Of a stretch of 41,253 nucleotides of DNA, positions 1 to 9,141 are shown one piece after another. The notes beneath the pieces were generated by a model that was given only the letters and a program-made list of their open reading frames with translations, ran no database searches and was not told the origin of the DNA. Numbering within the stretch: the first letter of the stretch is position 1; every line of letters begins with the position of its first letter. This stretch comes from Magnetococcales bacterium DC0425bin3. GTDB taxonomy: Bacteria > Pseudomonadota > Magnetococcia > Magnetococcales > DC0425bin3. The translations under genes were made by a program, and so were the position numbers. The stretch lies in contig PEAP01000019.1 of NCBI GenBank assembly GCA_002753665.1, forward strand, positions 1 to 41,253, written 5' to 3'.

Positions 1-1575
1 GGGCGTTGTTCCGTGGGGGGGGAAGGGTTGGTGCGGCTCCTGGCGGCCCATTGGGGAACCCTCCGCATGGAGAACGTCTTCCTCCGGGCCGGGGCCGATC
101 TGCACTTGGCGTTCATTCGCGACGCCCTGGCTTCCCCGGGACGAGAGACCCCATTCCTCTACGTTATTCCCAACCTGCTTCTCTGGCGCCGGTTGGCGGA
201 AAGGGAGTTACCTCCAAATCAGGTGCGGATTTCGTTCCTTCTGACCCTCTGTTTTCTGGCCGCCACCGCGGTTTATGGATTCCGCTCGTGGCTGCGCTAT
301 TTCCGTTTCCGGCCCACCGTGGAACGAAGGCGTCGTTGGCGCCTGATGCAGGTCATCTCCCTCGGATTCACCAGCCTGCATCACAACGATGCCACCTTGA
401 TGGAGCGCATGGGACTGTCTCCGGAGGAGATGGCATTCCTGTCTGTCAAACCCGGGGGGAACAATTCAGAACATTGCTCCTGGATCCGGGATCATGGGCT
501 GACCGCGCTGGATTTGTACGATTCCCGGTTCAACATCGCCTCGGCGGTTTTTTTTCGTTTCCTGGTCGGCCACCTGCTCCTGGGACCTTTTCACGGCCTG
601 CTGTTTTTGTTGTTGGCTCCCTCTCAGGCCGGTTATTACGCCGCCTTCCTGACCAGCCTGTTTCCCTGCCTCCGACTGTTTTCGCGCAATGCCACCCCGT
701 TCGTGGTCGGTGGGGCCACGGATGAAACCCGGGGCCTGCAGCTACCCATCTCGGGGGAGCTGTGCGGAACCAGAACCCTCATCATCGGAGAGAACGATAC
801 CGGACTGAAGACCGATTACTGTCTTTCATTTACCGCCCACCATGTCTATTTTCTCTGGGGGCGCCGGTTGGGGGAGAACTATCTGCGGCAAGGGAGGGCG
901 GACGAGATTTACGGAGTTGGTTGTCCCCGCTCCAACAGCTATCCCCGGCGACCCCGGGAAGAGACCATCCAGGCGCTGGGATTCGATCCGTCGCGCCCCA
1001 TCGTGATTTTCTTCGATAACGAAGGGCGGGATCCCTTCGGGCTATCCCGTTTCTCCTCTTCACAGGCTGAAAGTTTTTACAGGGCCACCGCTGCCTATGC
1101 CCGGGACAACCCTGATGTCCAAGTGATCATGAAACCCAAGCGGATACGAACCCTGGAACCCTACCGGCATCTGATCGACCCCTGGGTGCGATGCTTCACC
1201 AGTGACAAGATCTGGTACGGTGATCTGGTGGAAATGGCCGACGTGACCGTGGGCATGGGCACCACCAACGTCACCCAGATCGCCCTCTATATGGGGGCGA
1301 CGGTGGTCATCTTCGATGAATCCGGCTGCCGGACGCCGGTTTTCGAACCCTATGAAGGGACCCTGGTCGTGCGGGACGCTCCCGCCCTGTTCCGACGATT
1401 GGACGGAATCATCCGGCAGGGCCAAGGGATGCCGGAGATCCCGGAGTTGGAGTGGCTCAATGTCAAGGGAGCCGACCCCTTCGCCCTGGTGGGACAGTAT
1501 GTCCGGGAAGGCCGCCTGGACGCGAATTATCGCATTCCGTTTTCCGGACCTGGCTCGGGATTGTTCAATCCCTGA
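1..1575 (+). CDS. Putative surface-polysaccharide transferase, 5' partial
   Basis: The reading frame is open to the window edge, so the gene probably begins upstream; the first in-window start is a GTG at 13. About 520 residues are visible. The N-terminal half carries hydrophobic stretches (roughly residues 75-95 and 175-220 from the GTG) separated by charged linkers. The C-terminal half looks like a GT-B-type transferase: alternating beta/alpha segments including VIMKPKR, a CFTSDK segment, and a GMGTTNVTQIALYMGA segment resembling the nucleotide-sugar side of capsule and surface-carbohydrate enzymes (the CFTS piece recalls 'PFTS-motif' polysaccharide proteins). A methyltransferase gene follows 41 bp downstream on the same strand, and another transferase-like gene converges on it, which suits an O-antigen or capsule locus. 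Substrate unknown. The family assignment is from general appearance and is uncertain. Confidence 0.6.
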   Translation, partial: GRCSVGGEGLVRLLAAHWGTLRMENVFLRAGADLHLAFIRDALASPGRETPFLYVIPNLLLWRRLAERELPPNQVRISFLLTLCFLAATAVYGFRSWLRYFRFRPTVERRRRWRLMQVISLGFTSLHHNDATLMERMGLSPEEMAFLSVKPGGNNSEHCSWIRDHGLTALDLYDSRFNIASAVFFRFLVGHLLLGPFHGLLFLLLAPSQAGYYAAFLTSLFPCLRLFSRNATPFVVGGATDETRGLQLPISGELCGTRTLIIGENDTGLKTDYCLSFTAHHVYFLWGRRLGENYLRQGRADEIYGVGCPRSNSYPRRPREETIQALGFDPSRPIVIFFDNEGRDPFGLSRFSSSQAESFYRATAAYARDNPDVQVIMKPKRIRTLEPYRHLIDPWVRCFTSDKIWYGDLVEMADVTVGMGTTNVTQIALYMGATVVIFDESGCRTPVFEPYEGTLVVRDAPALFRRLDGIIRQGQGMPEIPELEWLNVKGADPFALVGQYVREGRLDANYRIPFSGPGSGLFNP

Positions 1576-1616
1576 TCCGCTTCACGCCCCCTCCCCTTGG
1601 GAAAAAGAGGAATTGA

Positions 1617-2510
1617 ATGACCATCGACAGTGCGGAAATATGGCAGCGTCTGCGCCCTTATCTGGAGGTTGAACATTCCTGTATCGTTTGCGGCGCCACT
1701 GAGTTCCGACCTTGGGCCCGCATGGAATATCTCGTGGCCAAGGAGTGTCAACAATGTGGAATGATTTCGGTCAACCCTCATTTCAATGAACAGGGGTTGG
1801 ATATTTTCTATTCGACCTATTATTCCAACCGAATTCAATTAACTTGCCTTGCAGAACAGAGAAAAATCATGCACATGATTGACAGAGACTGGATCTCCCT
1901 TTTTGTTTCAGGGGGGCGGGTCCTGGATGTGGGCTGTTCCGGTGGGGAGTTTCTGGCCCTGTTTCCTCCCGATCGCTGGGAACGTCATGGCGTGGAAAGG
2001 GGTACGGATGCGGCAGCACATGCACGCAGCCATTTCGGCCTGTCGGTTTGGGACCGGAGCATTCTCGACGTTGAATTTCCGCAGGCTTTCCACCTGGTCA
2101 TGCTGAGGGGGGTGGTTGAACATCTGCGGCACCCATCGTTGGTATTGGAAAAATGTTGCTCGGTCCTGGAACCGGGTGGTTTCCTCTTCATCACCGCTAC
2201 ACCGGCCGGTGACTCTTTTGCCTTTGACGTCTATCGGGAGAAGTGGCGCCTGTTCACCCCGCTGGAACATATTCATTTTTTTTCCGTGCCGTTGCTGACT
2301 CGGATGGTGGAACGGTTCGGCATGCGCCTGGTAGCGCAACACGCCCAGTACGCAGAAACTCCTTATGCCAACCCGAAAAAGGACTATGTTCGGATTCGAA
2401 GCGATATCGTAAATCTGCATGCCAATCGCCATTCCGAAGTGCGGGACTCCCCGCCTTTTCCGGGAAGCACCTTGACGGCGGTGTGGAAAAAGAGCGTGGA
2501 CTGCCCCTGA
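1617..2510 (+). CDS. Class I SAM-dependent methyltransferase with N-terminal zinc ribbon
   Basis: A 297-residue protein. Residues 22-48 hold two Cys pairs (CIVC and CQQC) that form a probable zinc ribbon, as in many sugar or polyketide methyltransferases. The SAM-binding motif I is VLDVGCSGGEFL near residue 101, followed by an acidic residue (HGVERG) and the post-II region VVEHLRHPSLVL, then LEPGGFLF. This is the Methyltransf_23/11 layout. The ATG at 1617 has an AGAGGAA ribosome site just upstream. Its position behind a surface-carbohydrate transferase suggests that it methylates a sugar or lipid-linked glycan, which is inference. It converges with the gene ending at 2576, with no clear terminator between them. 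Confidence 0.8.
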   Translation: MTIDSAEIWQRLRPYLEVEHSCIVCGATEFRPWARMEYLVAKECQQCGMISVNPHFNEQGLDIFYSTYYSNRIQLTCLAEQRKIMHMIDRDWISLFVSGGRVLDVGCSGGEFLALFPPDRWERHGVERGTDAAAHARSHFGLSVWDRSILDVEFPQAFHLVMLRGVVEHLRHPSLVLEKCCSVLEPGGFLFITATPAGDSFAFDVYREKWRLFTPLEHIHFFSVPLLTRMVERFGMRLVAQHAQYAETPYANPKKDYVRIRSDIVNLHANRHSEVRDSPPFPGSTLTAVWKKSVDCP

Positions 2511-2575
2511 CAGGCCCCTTGCAATGAGGGAAAGCCTCCCCATCTGTTACCGGCTGTTCAATGCTGGAATTGGCC

Positions 2576-4129
2576 TCAGCCATAAAGGTCATGCCACAAT
2601 CCGGGATCCACTGGTTTGGGTCTGGCCAGGATTTCCAGCAGGGTATCCTCGTTGAACACCAGCCGGTTGCGGTCATCGGTGGTGGTTTTGACCAGTTCGC
2701 ACCGGGCAGCGATCATCTCCAGCACCTCGGAACTCCAGACATCATGGGCCGAATACCACAGATAGATCAGGGGACGGTTGGTGGCAAAGGCGGTATAGGC
2801 CGGGGTGGTATTGAGGAATGGAAAGATGAACGCATCGGCCTGCCGCCACACCTGCTCGAATGGCCGCCATTCCACCTGCACTCCGGGGGCCACCAGAGCC
2901 GCCTGCCCCTTCCAACTGCTCTCCGGATGGGGTTTGAGAATGACCCGATAGCCGTGGCGTTGCAGAAAATCACACAGGCGAAGTTCCAGATCCAGCATCA
3001 CCGGCAGCACCACCCCCGCCACCTGGATGTCCGGCATGTAATGCCCGCCCATCACCATCACCGCGCGCACCGGACCAGCCAGGGCAGGTTCCGGGGGCAT
3101 GGGGGGATCCTTGCGCTCCGCCAGAAACTCCACCCGGCAGGGTGGCCGCAGGGATCCGAAATGCGCCTCCAGGGCCGCCGCACCCCGGGTTGCCAGGCCG
3201 CGGGTCGGACAATAGAAGTGGGTGGTATTGATGAACTCCTGCAGATCCGCGGGATTGCGGTCGCCAAAGTGAAACGCCCCATGGGTGGCGGCATAGACCT
3301 GTCCACCGTTTTCGAAGGTGGCCATGGCCAGCAGGCTGGTAAAATAGCCTCCCACAGACCCGGCCAGCAGATCCAGAGGACGCCCATCCAGGATTCGCCG
3401 CAGATAGTCATGATCCAGACAGGCGCTGCGCAGCAGATCGCCCACCAAAGACAACGCCACCTCTCTCTCCCCTGCCTCCACGGCAATACCGTTGGCGGCA
3501 GCGCGTTCCAGCAACAAGGACCAGAAGTGGTCGATGACGGCCTGGATTTCCGCTTCATCGGTGACGGTTAGCCGGCCAGGCTGGTTCAGAAACCCATAAG
3601 GCGCCCGCAACCGGTACCGGCGTCGCCCCGCCAGGGCTGGAGGGGGAACCAGGTTCTGCACCTGGATCAGGGGACGAGGGACACCCAACCGATCCCCCAG
3701 CCACAGCATTCCCACCTGGGCGTTGCGGACCAATCTTTTTTTCCAACCCGGGGTGCGGTCCCAGCGGGAGACGAACAGTTGGTCGCCCGCTGCCCGCCAA
3801 TTGTCCCCCGCGGGGCGGACTCTCAGGCCGGGACGCGGCTCCCGCTCCAGTTGCCGGACCACATGTCGGAAGTAGAGTCGGGTGGCCAACAACAAGTTGA
3901 TCCGTTTGCGGGCAAACAGGGCCCGGGTGCCAGCGGTGCGGTCAACCAACAGCATCCGACCCATGCCGTCCAACAATTCCAAACGAAAATGATATTGGGC
4001 CGATGGCGCCGTGGGCCAGGAGAATTCCCCGGAGCCGAGAATGGCCGGATCCAGGACCACATTGCCTTCGGGTCCAAGGGGAATCGCGTCGGGAGGATCC
4101 CCGGCAACAGTGGAAGAGGCTGGAGTCAT
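2576..4129 (-). CDS. Putative glycosyltransferase-like protein of a polysaccharide locus
   Basis: A 517-residue protein on the minus strand with no recognised catalytic motif. The C-terminal third has a GT-B-like pattern: VMVMGGHYMPDI, then HGYRVILKPHPES (the KPHP element is common in surface-carbohydrate transferases of the CDP-glycerol/LIC12162 type), then QADAFIFPFLNTTPAYTAF and RPLIYLWY. The middle region (about 190-330) is helical and may hold the acceptor-binding half. No signal peptide. It is the last gene downstream of the por operon on the same strand, but two GC-rich hairpins lie between them, so it may be transcribed separately. Likely role: assembly of capsule, O-antigen or another surface glycan. 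The product is unverified. Confidence 0.6.
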   Translation of the reverse strand: MTPASSTVAGDPPDAIPLGPEGNVVLDPAILGSGEFSWPTAPSAQYHFRLELLDGMGRMLLVDRTAGTRALFARKRINLLLATRLYFRHVVRQLEREPRPGLRVRPAGDNWRAAGDQLFVSRWDRTPGWKKRLVRNAQVGMLWLGDRLGVPRPLIQVQNLVPPPALAGRRRYRLRAPYGFLNQPGRLTVTDEAEIQAVIDHFWSLLLERAAANGIAVEAGEREVALSLVGDLLRSACLDHDYLRRILDGRPLDLLAGSVGGYFTSLLAMATFENGGQVYAATHGAFHFGDRNPADLQEFINTTHFYCPTRGLATRGAAALEAHFGSLRPPCRVEFLAERKDPPMPPEPALAGPVRAVMVMGGHYMPDIQVAGVVLPVMLDLELRLCDFLQRHGYRVILKPHPESSWKGQAALVAPGVQVEWRPFEQVWRQADAFIFPFLNTTPAYTAFATNRPLIYLWYSAHDVWSSEVLEMIAARCELVKTTTDDRNRLVFNEDTLLEILARPKPVDPGLWHDLYG

Positions 4130-4138
4130 GGAACAGTT

Positions 4139-4158
4139 GGGGGAGCCTGGGCTCCCCC
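4139..4158. terminator. GC-rich inverted repeat
   Basis: Nine-base arms (4139-4147 and 4150-4158) around a two-base centre, effectively an eight-base stem with a CTGG tetraloop. It lies just upstream of the start of the transferase gene at 4129. There is no T-run, so it is a candidate transcript-end or pausing structure rather than a proven terminator. Confidence 0.3.
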
Positions 4159-4172
4159 CAGAACGGATTGGA

Positions 4173-4210
4173 CGTCCCGCCGGCCCGATGAACAGTCGGC
4201 CGGCGGGACG
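4173..4210 (-). terminator. Hairpin downstream of the por operon
   Basis: Perfect 13-base arms (4173-4185 and 4198-4210) with a 12-base loop, starting 17 bp past the stop codon of the GltD-like gene. No U-tract follows in the minus direction, so it may stabilise the 3' end or cause weak termination. Confidence 0.4.
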
Positions 4211-4226
4211 GGGTGGTCAAAACGGA

Positions 4227-5855
4227 TCAGGTGCTTTCGGTGATCGTGAGGATAGCGCCGCAGGGGCACTCTTTCACGCAGAGGCTGCACCCTTTGCAGT
4301 AGTCATACTTGAAGGAAAAGCGCCGTCCCGGACCCAGCTTGGTGATGGCGTTGTCCGGGCAGATGCTGTAGCAGTTGTCACACTCGAAGCAGTTGCCACA
4401 GGACAGGCAACGGCGGGCTTCGAACAGGGCGTTGGCCTCGTCCAGGTTGCCCAGGACCTCGGCAAAGCCGGACTGGCGCCGGATGATGTCCAACTGGGGC
4501 TGGACGGTGGGGGGGGCGTCCTCGTAATACCAGGTATTGAGGGACTCGAAGGTGGCCACCGGGTGTTTCTTGGGCGGCTGGTAGGTCTCGCCCCGCAGCC
4601 AGGCGTCGATGTTGCGGGCCGCCTTTTTGCCATGGCCCACGGCGGTGGTCATGGTGCGATCCGAAGGCACCATGTCGCCGCCGGCAAAAATGCCATCGGC
4701 GCCGGTCATCATATGGTCGTTGATGAGCAGGTTGCCTTCCTTCTTCTCCACCCCGGACACATGGTCGAGGAAGGGGGCATCCACGTCCTGCCCCAGGGCC
4801 ATGACGATGGTGTCGGCTTCCAGGTATTCCAACTGGCCGGTGGGTACCGGCCAGCCGGTATCGTCCAGGACCATCTTGTCGAGGATGATGTAGCCTTCCT
4901 TGCACTCGTTGACGCGCCGCAGGGTATGCAGCTTGACCCCCTCTTCCAGCGCCTCGTGGATTTCGAACTGATGAGCCGGCATCCGCTCCCGGGTGCGCCG
5001 GTAGGCGATGATGACCTCTTCGGCGCCGAGACGGACCGCCGTGCGGGCCGCATCGATGGCGACGTTGCCGCCGCCGACGATCACCACCCGCTTGCCGATC
5101 TCAGCGGGCATACCCCCTTCTTCGATGGAGCGCAGAATATCGATGGCGTAGGCCACCTTGACCGAGCCGTCGTTGGTCACATCCTGGCGCTTGGGAGCCC
5201 AGGCGCCCACGCTGACAAAGGCGGCGTGGAAACCGCGCTCCTTCATGGTGGCCTTGAGATCGCTCACCCGGGTATTGAGGTAAATGGGCACACCCATGGC
5301 CTCGATACGGGAGATTTCGGCATCCAGAACCTTGATGGGCAGCCGGTAGCGGGGGATGCCGTAGCGCATCATGCCGCCGGCATGGGGCATGGCCTCGAAA
5401 ATGGCCGCCTTGTGACCCAGCAGGGTCAGGTGATAGGCGGCGGAGAGGCCACCGGGACCGGAACCGATCACCATGACGTTCTTGCCGGTGGGGGGGGCAT
5501 CGACCTTGACGAACCAGCCCTTTTCGATGGCCAGATCGCCGAGGAACCGTTCCACGGCATGGATGCCGACGGTGGCGTCCAGGTTATTGCGGTTGCAGGC
5601 GTTTTCGCAGGTATGATAGCAGGCGCGCCCCATGATGGCCGGCATGGGGTTGTTGCGCATGATCTCATCCCACGCCCCACGATAGTCGCCTTCCTCGGCG
5701 TGGTACAGCCAGTGTTGGATGTTTTCCCCCGCCGGGCAGGTGGCGTTGCAGGGCGGCAGCCGATCCACATAGACCGGCCGGAAGGTCCGCCAGGATCCGG
5801 TCCGGTTGGAGAGGCTGGAGCCGGGGTCCAGGGTGATTGCAAACGGTTTTTCCAT
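4227..5855 (-). CDS. GltD-like NAD(P)H oxidoreductase fused to POR delta-type 2x[4Fe-4S] domain
   Basis: A 542-residue protein. The N-terminal part matches the glutamate synthase small-subunit family: Cys at 36 and 40 and a CYHTCENAC cluster near 79-87 for an Fe-S centre, an FAD Rossmann motif GSGPGG, and a second nucleotide-binding motif GGGNVA for NAD(P)H. The last 60 or so residues are an 8Fe ferredoxin domain with CxxCxxCxxC-type clusters ending in CPDNAI and CKGCSLCVKECPCGAI, the arrangement of the delta subunit of pyruvate:ferredoxin oxidoreductases. It starts 5 bp after porB, at ATG 5855; the open frame further upstream is inside porB and is not coding. Because no separate porD exists here, this protein probably supplies the delta domain and exchanges electrons between the enzyme, ferredoxin and NAD(P)H. 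The electron route is inferred. Confidence 0.85.
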   Translation of the reverse strand: MEKPFAITLDPGSSLSNRTGSWRTFRPVYVDRLPPCNATCPAGENIQHWLYHAEEGDYRGAWDEIMRNNPMPAIMGRACYHTCENACNRNNLDATVGIHAVERFLGDLAIEKGWFVKVDAPPTGKNVMVIGSGPGGLSAAYHLTLLGHKAAIFEAMPHAGGMMRYGIPRYRLPIKVLDAEISRIEAMGVPIYLNTRVSDLKATMKERGFHAAFVSVGAWAPKRQDVTNDGSVKVAYAIDILRSIEEGGMPAEIGKRVVIVGGGNVAIDAARTAVRLGAEEVIIAYRRTRERMPAHQFEIHEALEEGVKLHTLRRVNECKEGYIILDKMVLDDTGWPVPTGQLEYLEADTIVMALGQDVDAPFLDHVSGVEKKEGNLLINDHMMTGADGIFAGGDMVPSDRTMTTAVGHGKKAARNIDAWLRGETYQPPKKHPVATFESLNTWYYEDAPPTVQPQLDIIRRQSGFAEVLGNLDEANALFEARRCLSCGNCFECDNCYSICPDNAITKLGPGRRFSFKYDYCKGCSLCVKECPCGAILTITEST

Positions 5856-5860
5856 AGTGG

Positions 5861-6874
5861 TCAAGCCCCCTCCCCGAGCAGTTTGTAGCGTTTGATGTTG
5901 GCATCGGCCATGGCCTGGATGGCCCGGATCCGCTCGATATCCGGTTTGTCCTTGCGGAACAGATGGGCGAACCGCTTCTGGATCTTGAGATATTCTTCCA
6001 CCGGCACGCGCTTGCGGATCTTGATGACGTTGGTCACTTCGCCGAACTCGGCCTCGAACAGGGGAAAGAGGCCGCATTCCACCATCAACCGGGCCACCCG
6101 GACGGTGTCGTGGGGGGCACTGCCCCAACCCAGGGGGCAGGGAACATTGACATGGATGTAGCGGGCGCCATGGATATGCATCGCCTTGGTCACCTTGGCT
6201 TCGAGGTCCTTGAGGTTGGCGATGCTGGCGGTGGCGACGTAGGGAATGTTGTGGGCCATGGCGATCAGGGGCACGTTCTTGCCGGTGCCGAAGACGTTGC
6301 CCGGGGCATCGCCCACCGCTTGAGTGGTGGCGGTGCGGGCCGCCGGCGGGGTGGCGCTGGAGCGCTGGACGCCGGTGTTCATGTAGCCCTGGTTGTCGTA
6401 GCAGATGTAGAGGACATCGTCGTTGCGCTCGAACATGCCGGAGAGGCAGCCGAAGCCGATGTCGGTGGTGCCGCCGTCACCGCCCTGGGCCACGACACGC
6501 ACCTGCTTGTTCTTTCTCACCTTCAAAGCAGCGGCGACGCCGGTGGCCACGGCCGGGGCGTTGCCGAACAGGCTGTGGACCCAGGGGATCTGCCAGCTGG
6601 TTTCCGGGTAGGGGGTGGTGAACACCTCCAAACAGCCGGTGGCGTTGACCGCGATGGTCTGGTTGTGGGAGGCGCGCATGGCCGCGTCGATGGCGTAACG
6701 GGCACCCAGGGCTTCGCCGCATCCCTGACAGGCCCGATGGCCACAGGTGAGGGAGTTGTTGCGATCCATGGAGGCCTGCACCAGACGGGCCCGGGCGTCC
6801 ACCAGGCGGTTGGACGTGGTATAGGTCCCCTTCTGGTAGAACTTGACCTTTTGTTGGGGATTCAGGTCGGTCAT
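5861..6874 (-). CDS. porB: Pyruvate:ferredoxin oxidoreductase beta subunit (TPP-binding)
   Basis: A 337-residue cytoplasmic subunit that binds thiamine diphosphate and one [4Fe-4S] cluster. Visible cluster ligands include CGHRACQGCG near residue 43 and a Cys in VNATGCLEVF. The TPP motif is QGGDGGTTDIGFGCLS followed by YDNQGYMNTGVQ, and a conserved PCPLGW lies near residue 255. Length is normal for PorB. The ATG overlaps the TGA of porA by one base (TGATG), giving translational coupling. With PorA and PorG it converts pyruvate + CoA to acetyl-CoA + CO2 + reduced ferredoxin, or the reverse in autotrophs. Specificity for pyruvate over other 2-oxoacids is inferred from close resemblance to PorB. 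Confidence 0.92.
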   Translation of the reverse strand: MTDLNPQQKVKFYQKGTYTTSNRLVDARARLVQASMDRNNSLTCGHRACQGCGEALGARYAIDAAMRASHNQTIAVNATGCLEVFTTPYPETSWQIPWVHSLFGNAPAVATGVAAALKVRKNKQVRVVAQGGDGGTTDIGFGCLSGMFERNDDVLYICYDNQGYMNTGVQRSSATPPAARTATTQAVGDAPGNVFGTGKNVPLIAMAHNIPYVATASIANLKDLEAKVTKAMHIHGARYIHVNVPCPLGWGSAPHDTVRVARLMVECGLFPLFEAEFGEVTNVIKIRKRVPVEEYLKIQKRFAHLFRKDKPDIERIRAIQAMADANIKRYKLLGEGA

Positions 6875-8124
6875 CAGACGTCTCCTCCGACGGGGCCGAG
6901 GGCGCGCAGGATGTTCTCGGCGGTGGGGCCGGAACGCCGCGTTTTCCGGCCGCGTTCCAGTTCACGGTTGACCACTTTCCAGTCCAGATCCAGGAAGTGG
7001 GGGGTCTCGATCTCGCCCTTCATGGCCTTTTCGAAGAACACGCGCAGGCTGGCCTTGGTGATGGGCCGTCCGCCCAGGCCGGCGATGGCGGTGAACAGGG
7101 GCCGCTTCAGGCCGCGCAGGGCCATGCGGATGTTGGGATCCACCATCCCGCCCAGACCCACGTCCAGGCTCTTTTCCACCACCATCACGCAGTCCACCTT
7201 GCCCAGGGCCTGGCGAATGGCCGCCAGGGGGAAAGGACGGAAAGTGCAGATGCTCATGGCGCCGATATCGATCCCATCGGCCCGCATGTCATCGACCACG
7301 TCCTTGATGGTGCCATTGACCGACCCCAGAGCCACCACCACGTGCTTGGCGGTTTCGCTGTGGTAATGGTGAACCAGGCCGCCGGAGGACCGCCCGAAGA
7401 TCTGCTGGAACTCGGCGCTGATTTCGGGAATCAGATCCAGGGCCTGAAGCTGCTTGTGGTGGGCCAGGTAGCGCACCTCGGCGAAGGCGTCGGGGCCCAC
7501 CATGGCGCCGATGGAAACCGGCTCCCGGATATCGAGGACCTGCACCGGCTCGTAGGGGGGCAGGAACTGGTCCACCTGTTCCTGGGCGGGAAGGTCGATC
7601 CGCTCGTAGGCGTGGGTCAGGATGAAGCCGTCCACGCAGACCATCACCGGGATGCTCAGTCTTTCCGCCAGCTTGAAGGCCAGGATATGCAGATCGACCG
7701 CTTCCTGGTTGTTCTCGGCGAAAATCTGGATCCAGCCCGAATCCCGCATGGCCATGGAGTCGGAATGGTCGTTCCAGATGTTGATCGGCGCGCCGATGGC
7801 GCGGTTGCCGATGGTCATGACGATGGGCAGTCCCAGGCCGGCGGCGTTGTAGACCGCCTCGGCCATGAACAGCAACCCCTGGGACGACGTGGCGGTGTAG
7901 GTGCGGACCCCCGCCGCGGAGGCGCCGATCACCCCGGAGAGGGCGGCGAACTCGGACTCCACGTTGATGAACTCGCAGTTGGCCAGTTGGCCGGTCTTCA
8001 CCAGGGCGCTGAGGCCCTCCACGATGTGGGTCTGGGGGGTGATCGGGTAGGCGCAGATCACCTCCGGGCGGCACATGGCAATGGCCTCGGCGACGGCCTG
8101 CGAACCTTCTGTCTGCTTGAGCAT
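6874..8124 (-). CDS. porA: Pyruvate:ferredoxin oxidoreductase alpha subunit
   Basis: A 416-residue subunit. The N-terminus has the hallmark CAYPITPQTHIVE, then the VESEFAALSGVIGASAAG segment with the glutamate that activates TPP, and TATSSQGLLFMAEAVY, all typical of the pyrimidine-binding domain. The C-terminal half has the transketolase-C-like segment KVDCVMVVEKSLDVGLGG. A GGGGAGAT ribosome site precedes ATG 8124. It lies 17 bp after porG and overlaps porB by one base, so porG-porA-porB and the GltD-like gene form one operon. Confidence 0.93.
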   Translation of the reverse strand: MLKQTEGSQAVAEAIAMCRPEVICAYPITPQTHIVEGLSALVKTGQLANCEFINVESEFAALSGVIGASAAGVRTYTATSSQGLLFMAEAVYNAAGLGLPIVMTIGNRAIGAPINIWNDHSDSMAMRDSGWIQIFAENNQEAVDLHILAFKLAERLSIPVMVCVDGFILTHAYERIDLPAQEQVDQFLPPYEPVQVLDIREPVSIGAMVGPDAFAEVRYLAHHKQLQALDLIPEISAEFQQIFGRSSGGLVHHYHSETAKHVVVALGSVNGTIKDVVDDMRADGIDIGAMSICTFRPFPLAAIRQALGKVDCVMVVEKSLDVGLGGMVDPNIRMALRGLKRPLFTAIAGLGGRPITKASLRVFFEKAMKGEIETPHFLDLDWKVVNRELERGRKTRRSGPTAENILRALGPVGGDV

Positions 8125-8141
8125 GTAGTTATCTCCCCCTG

Positions 8142-8699
8142 TCAGCCTTTGGCTTTTTCATAGGCCTCGGCGGCGGCCTTGACGTTGGCCTCGCCGACGG
8201 CGCCGGGAAACTTCTCCCGCACGGCCGCAGCCACCGATTCCAGTTTGATCTGACCGGTCACAGCGGCAAACATCCCCAACAGGGCGGCGTTGGGCACCGG
8301 CCGACCCACATGCTTGAGGGCCAGGCCGGTGGCGTCCAGCAAAGCCACCCGTTCGGAGGGAAAATCCTTGACGAAGTCGGTCAACCCCAACTCCGCCACC
8401 GTCTTGCCGGAGTTGAGCATCAGGTAACCCGTTTTCTTCACCCCGGCAAACACCGGCTGGGAAAGCAACAAAGTGGGATCCTGAATGATGACCGCATCCG
8501 GCTCGCCGATGGGCTCCCGCAACCGGATTTCCTTGTCGTCGATGCGACAATAGGAGATCACCGGGGCTCCCATGCGTTCGGAACCAAAACTGGGAAAGGC
8601 CTGGGCATGCCGGCCCTCCAGGAACGCGGCGATGGAGAGCATCTCCGCCGCCGTCACCACGCCCTGCCCACCTCTGCCGTGGATTCGAATTTGGAACAC
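8142..8699 (-). CDS. porG: Pyruvate:ferredoxin oxidoreductase gamma subunit
   Basis: A 185-residue subunit of the POR/KOR gamma family. The N-terminus MFQIRIHGRGGQGVV is the family signature, followed by the FPSFGSERMGAPV segment. The start is a GTG at 8699 preceded by GGAAAGGAAG. It is the first gene of the por operon, with 440 bp upstream free of convincing genes that should carry the operon promoter. In four-subunit enzymes gamma helps bind CoA and stabilise the complex. Confidence 0.93.
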   Translation of the reverse strand: MFQIRIHGRGGQGVVTAAEMLSIAAFLEGRHAQAFPSFGSERMGAPVISYCRIDDKEIRLREPIGEPDAVIIQDPTLLLSQPVFAGVKKTGYLMLNSGKTVAELGLTDFVKDFPSERVALLDATGLALKHVGRPVPNAALLGMFAAVTGQIKLESVAAAVREKFPGAVGEANVKAAAEAYEKAKG

Positions 8700-9141
8700 G
8701 TTAGACTTCCTTTCCTGGTTGCAGCGAACTCGGTTTGAATGAGCCTGATACCGACAAGCCGGACGCCCGGTGCCGACAGGCGCCGTGACCTGCCCCCCCG
8801 GAGGGGCGCCGGCCTTTTCATCTGCATGGGGTCTGCCTTTGGGTGGGTCTGCGCGGTAGCGGGGTGCCGTGCGGGCCGCAATCCCCCGGTATTCCCTACG
8901 ACTCCAAGATTCCCCTTCAGCGGCCTGCGGAGACCGCCTGGAACCTCCTCAACTTGGTGATAACAAAAACCTGGTCATCCTTAACATATCCCATGGGAAC
9001 CTTCAAGGGTCGGCGAAGCTTTTTTTCGTAGGAGACTACCATTGGCGCCCCCCCCTTGTTCCCAGCCCCCATTCTGCGGGATCCTGTGCCGATTCTTGCC
9101 ATGAAACCAGCCAATGTTCACCATGCCCTGCGGATATTCCC
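8700..9141. other. Divergent intergenic region, por operon / DUF486 gene
   Basis: No gene is supported here. The stretch 8950-9035 is clearly more AT-rich than its surroundings (GATAACAAAAAC, CTTAACATATC and a T7 run near 9019) and is the likely site of the divergent promoters, but I found no convincing -35/-10 pair. A GC-rich imperfect inverted repeat lies near 8791-8815. Confidence 0.4.

Noticed and set aside
4011-5888. Long plus-strand open frame opposite the GltD-like gene
   Set aside because: Low-complexity Gly/Asp/His-rich translation with no motif; the opposite strand is a recognised enzyme.
5856-6128. N-terminal extension of the GltD-like protein
   Set aside because: It lies wholly within porB in another frame; ATG 5855 begins at the conserved family N-terminus.
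9003-9029. Terminator near the T7 run at 9019
   Set aside because: The preceding stem (CTTC/GAAG) is only about four pairs, and there is no gene upstream on that strand.
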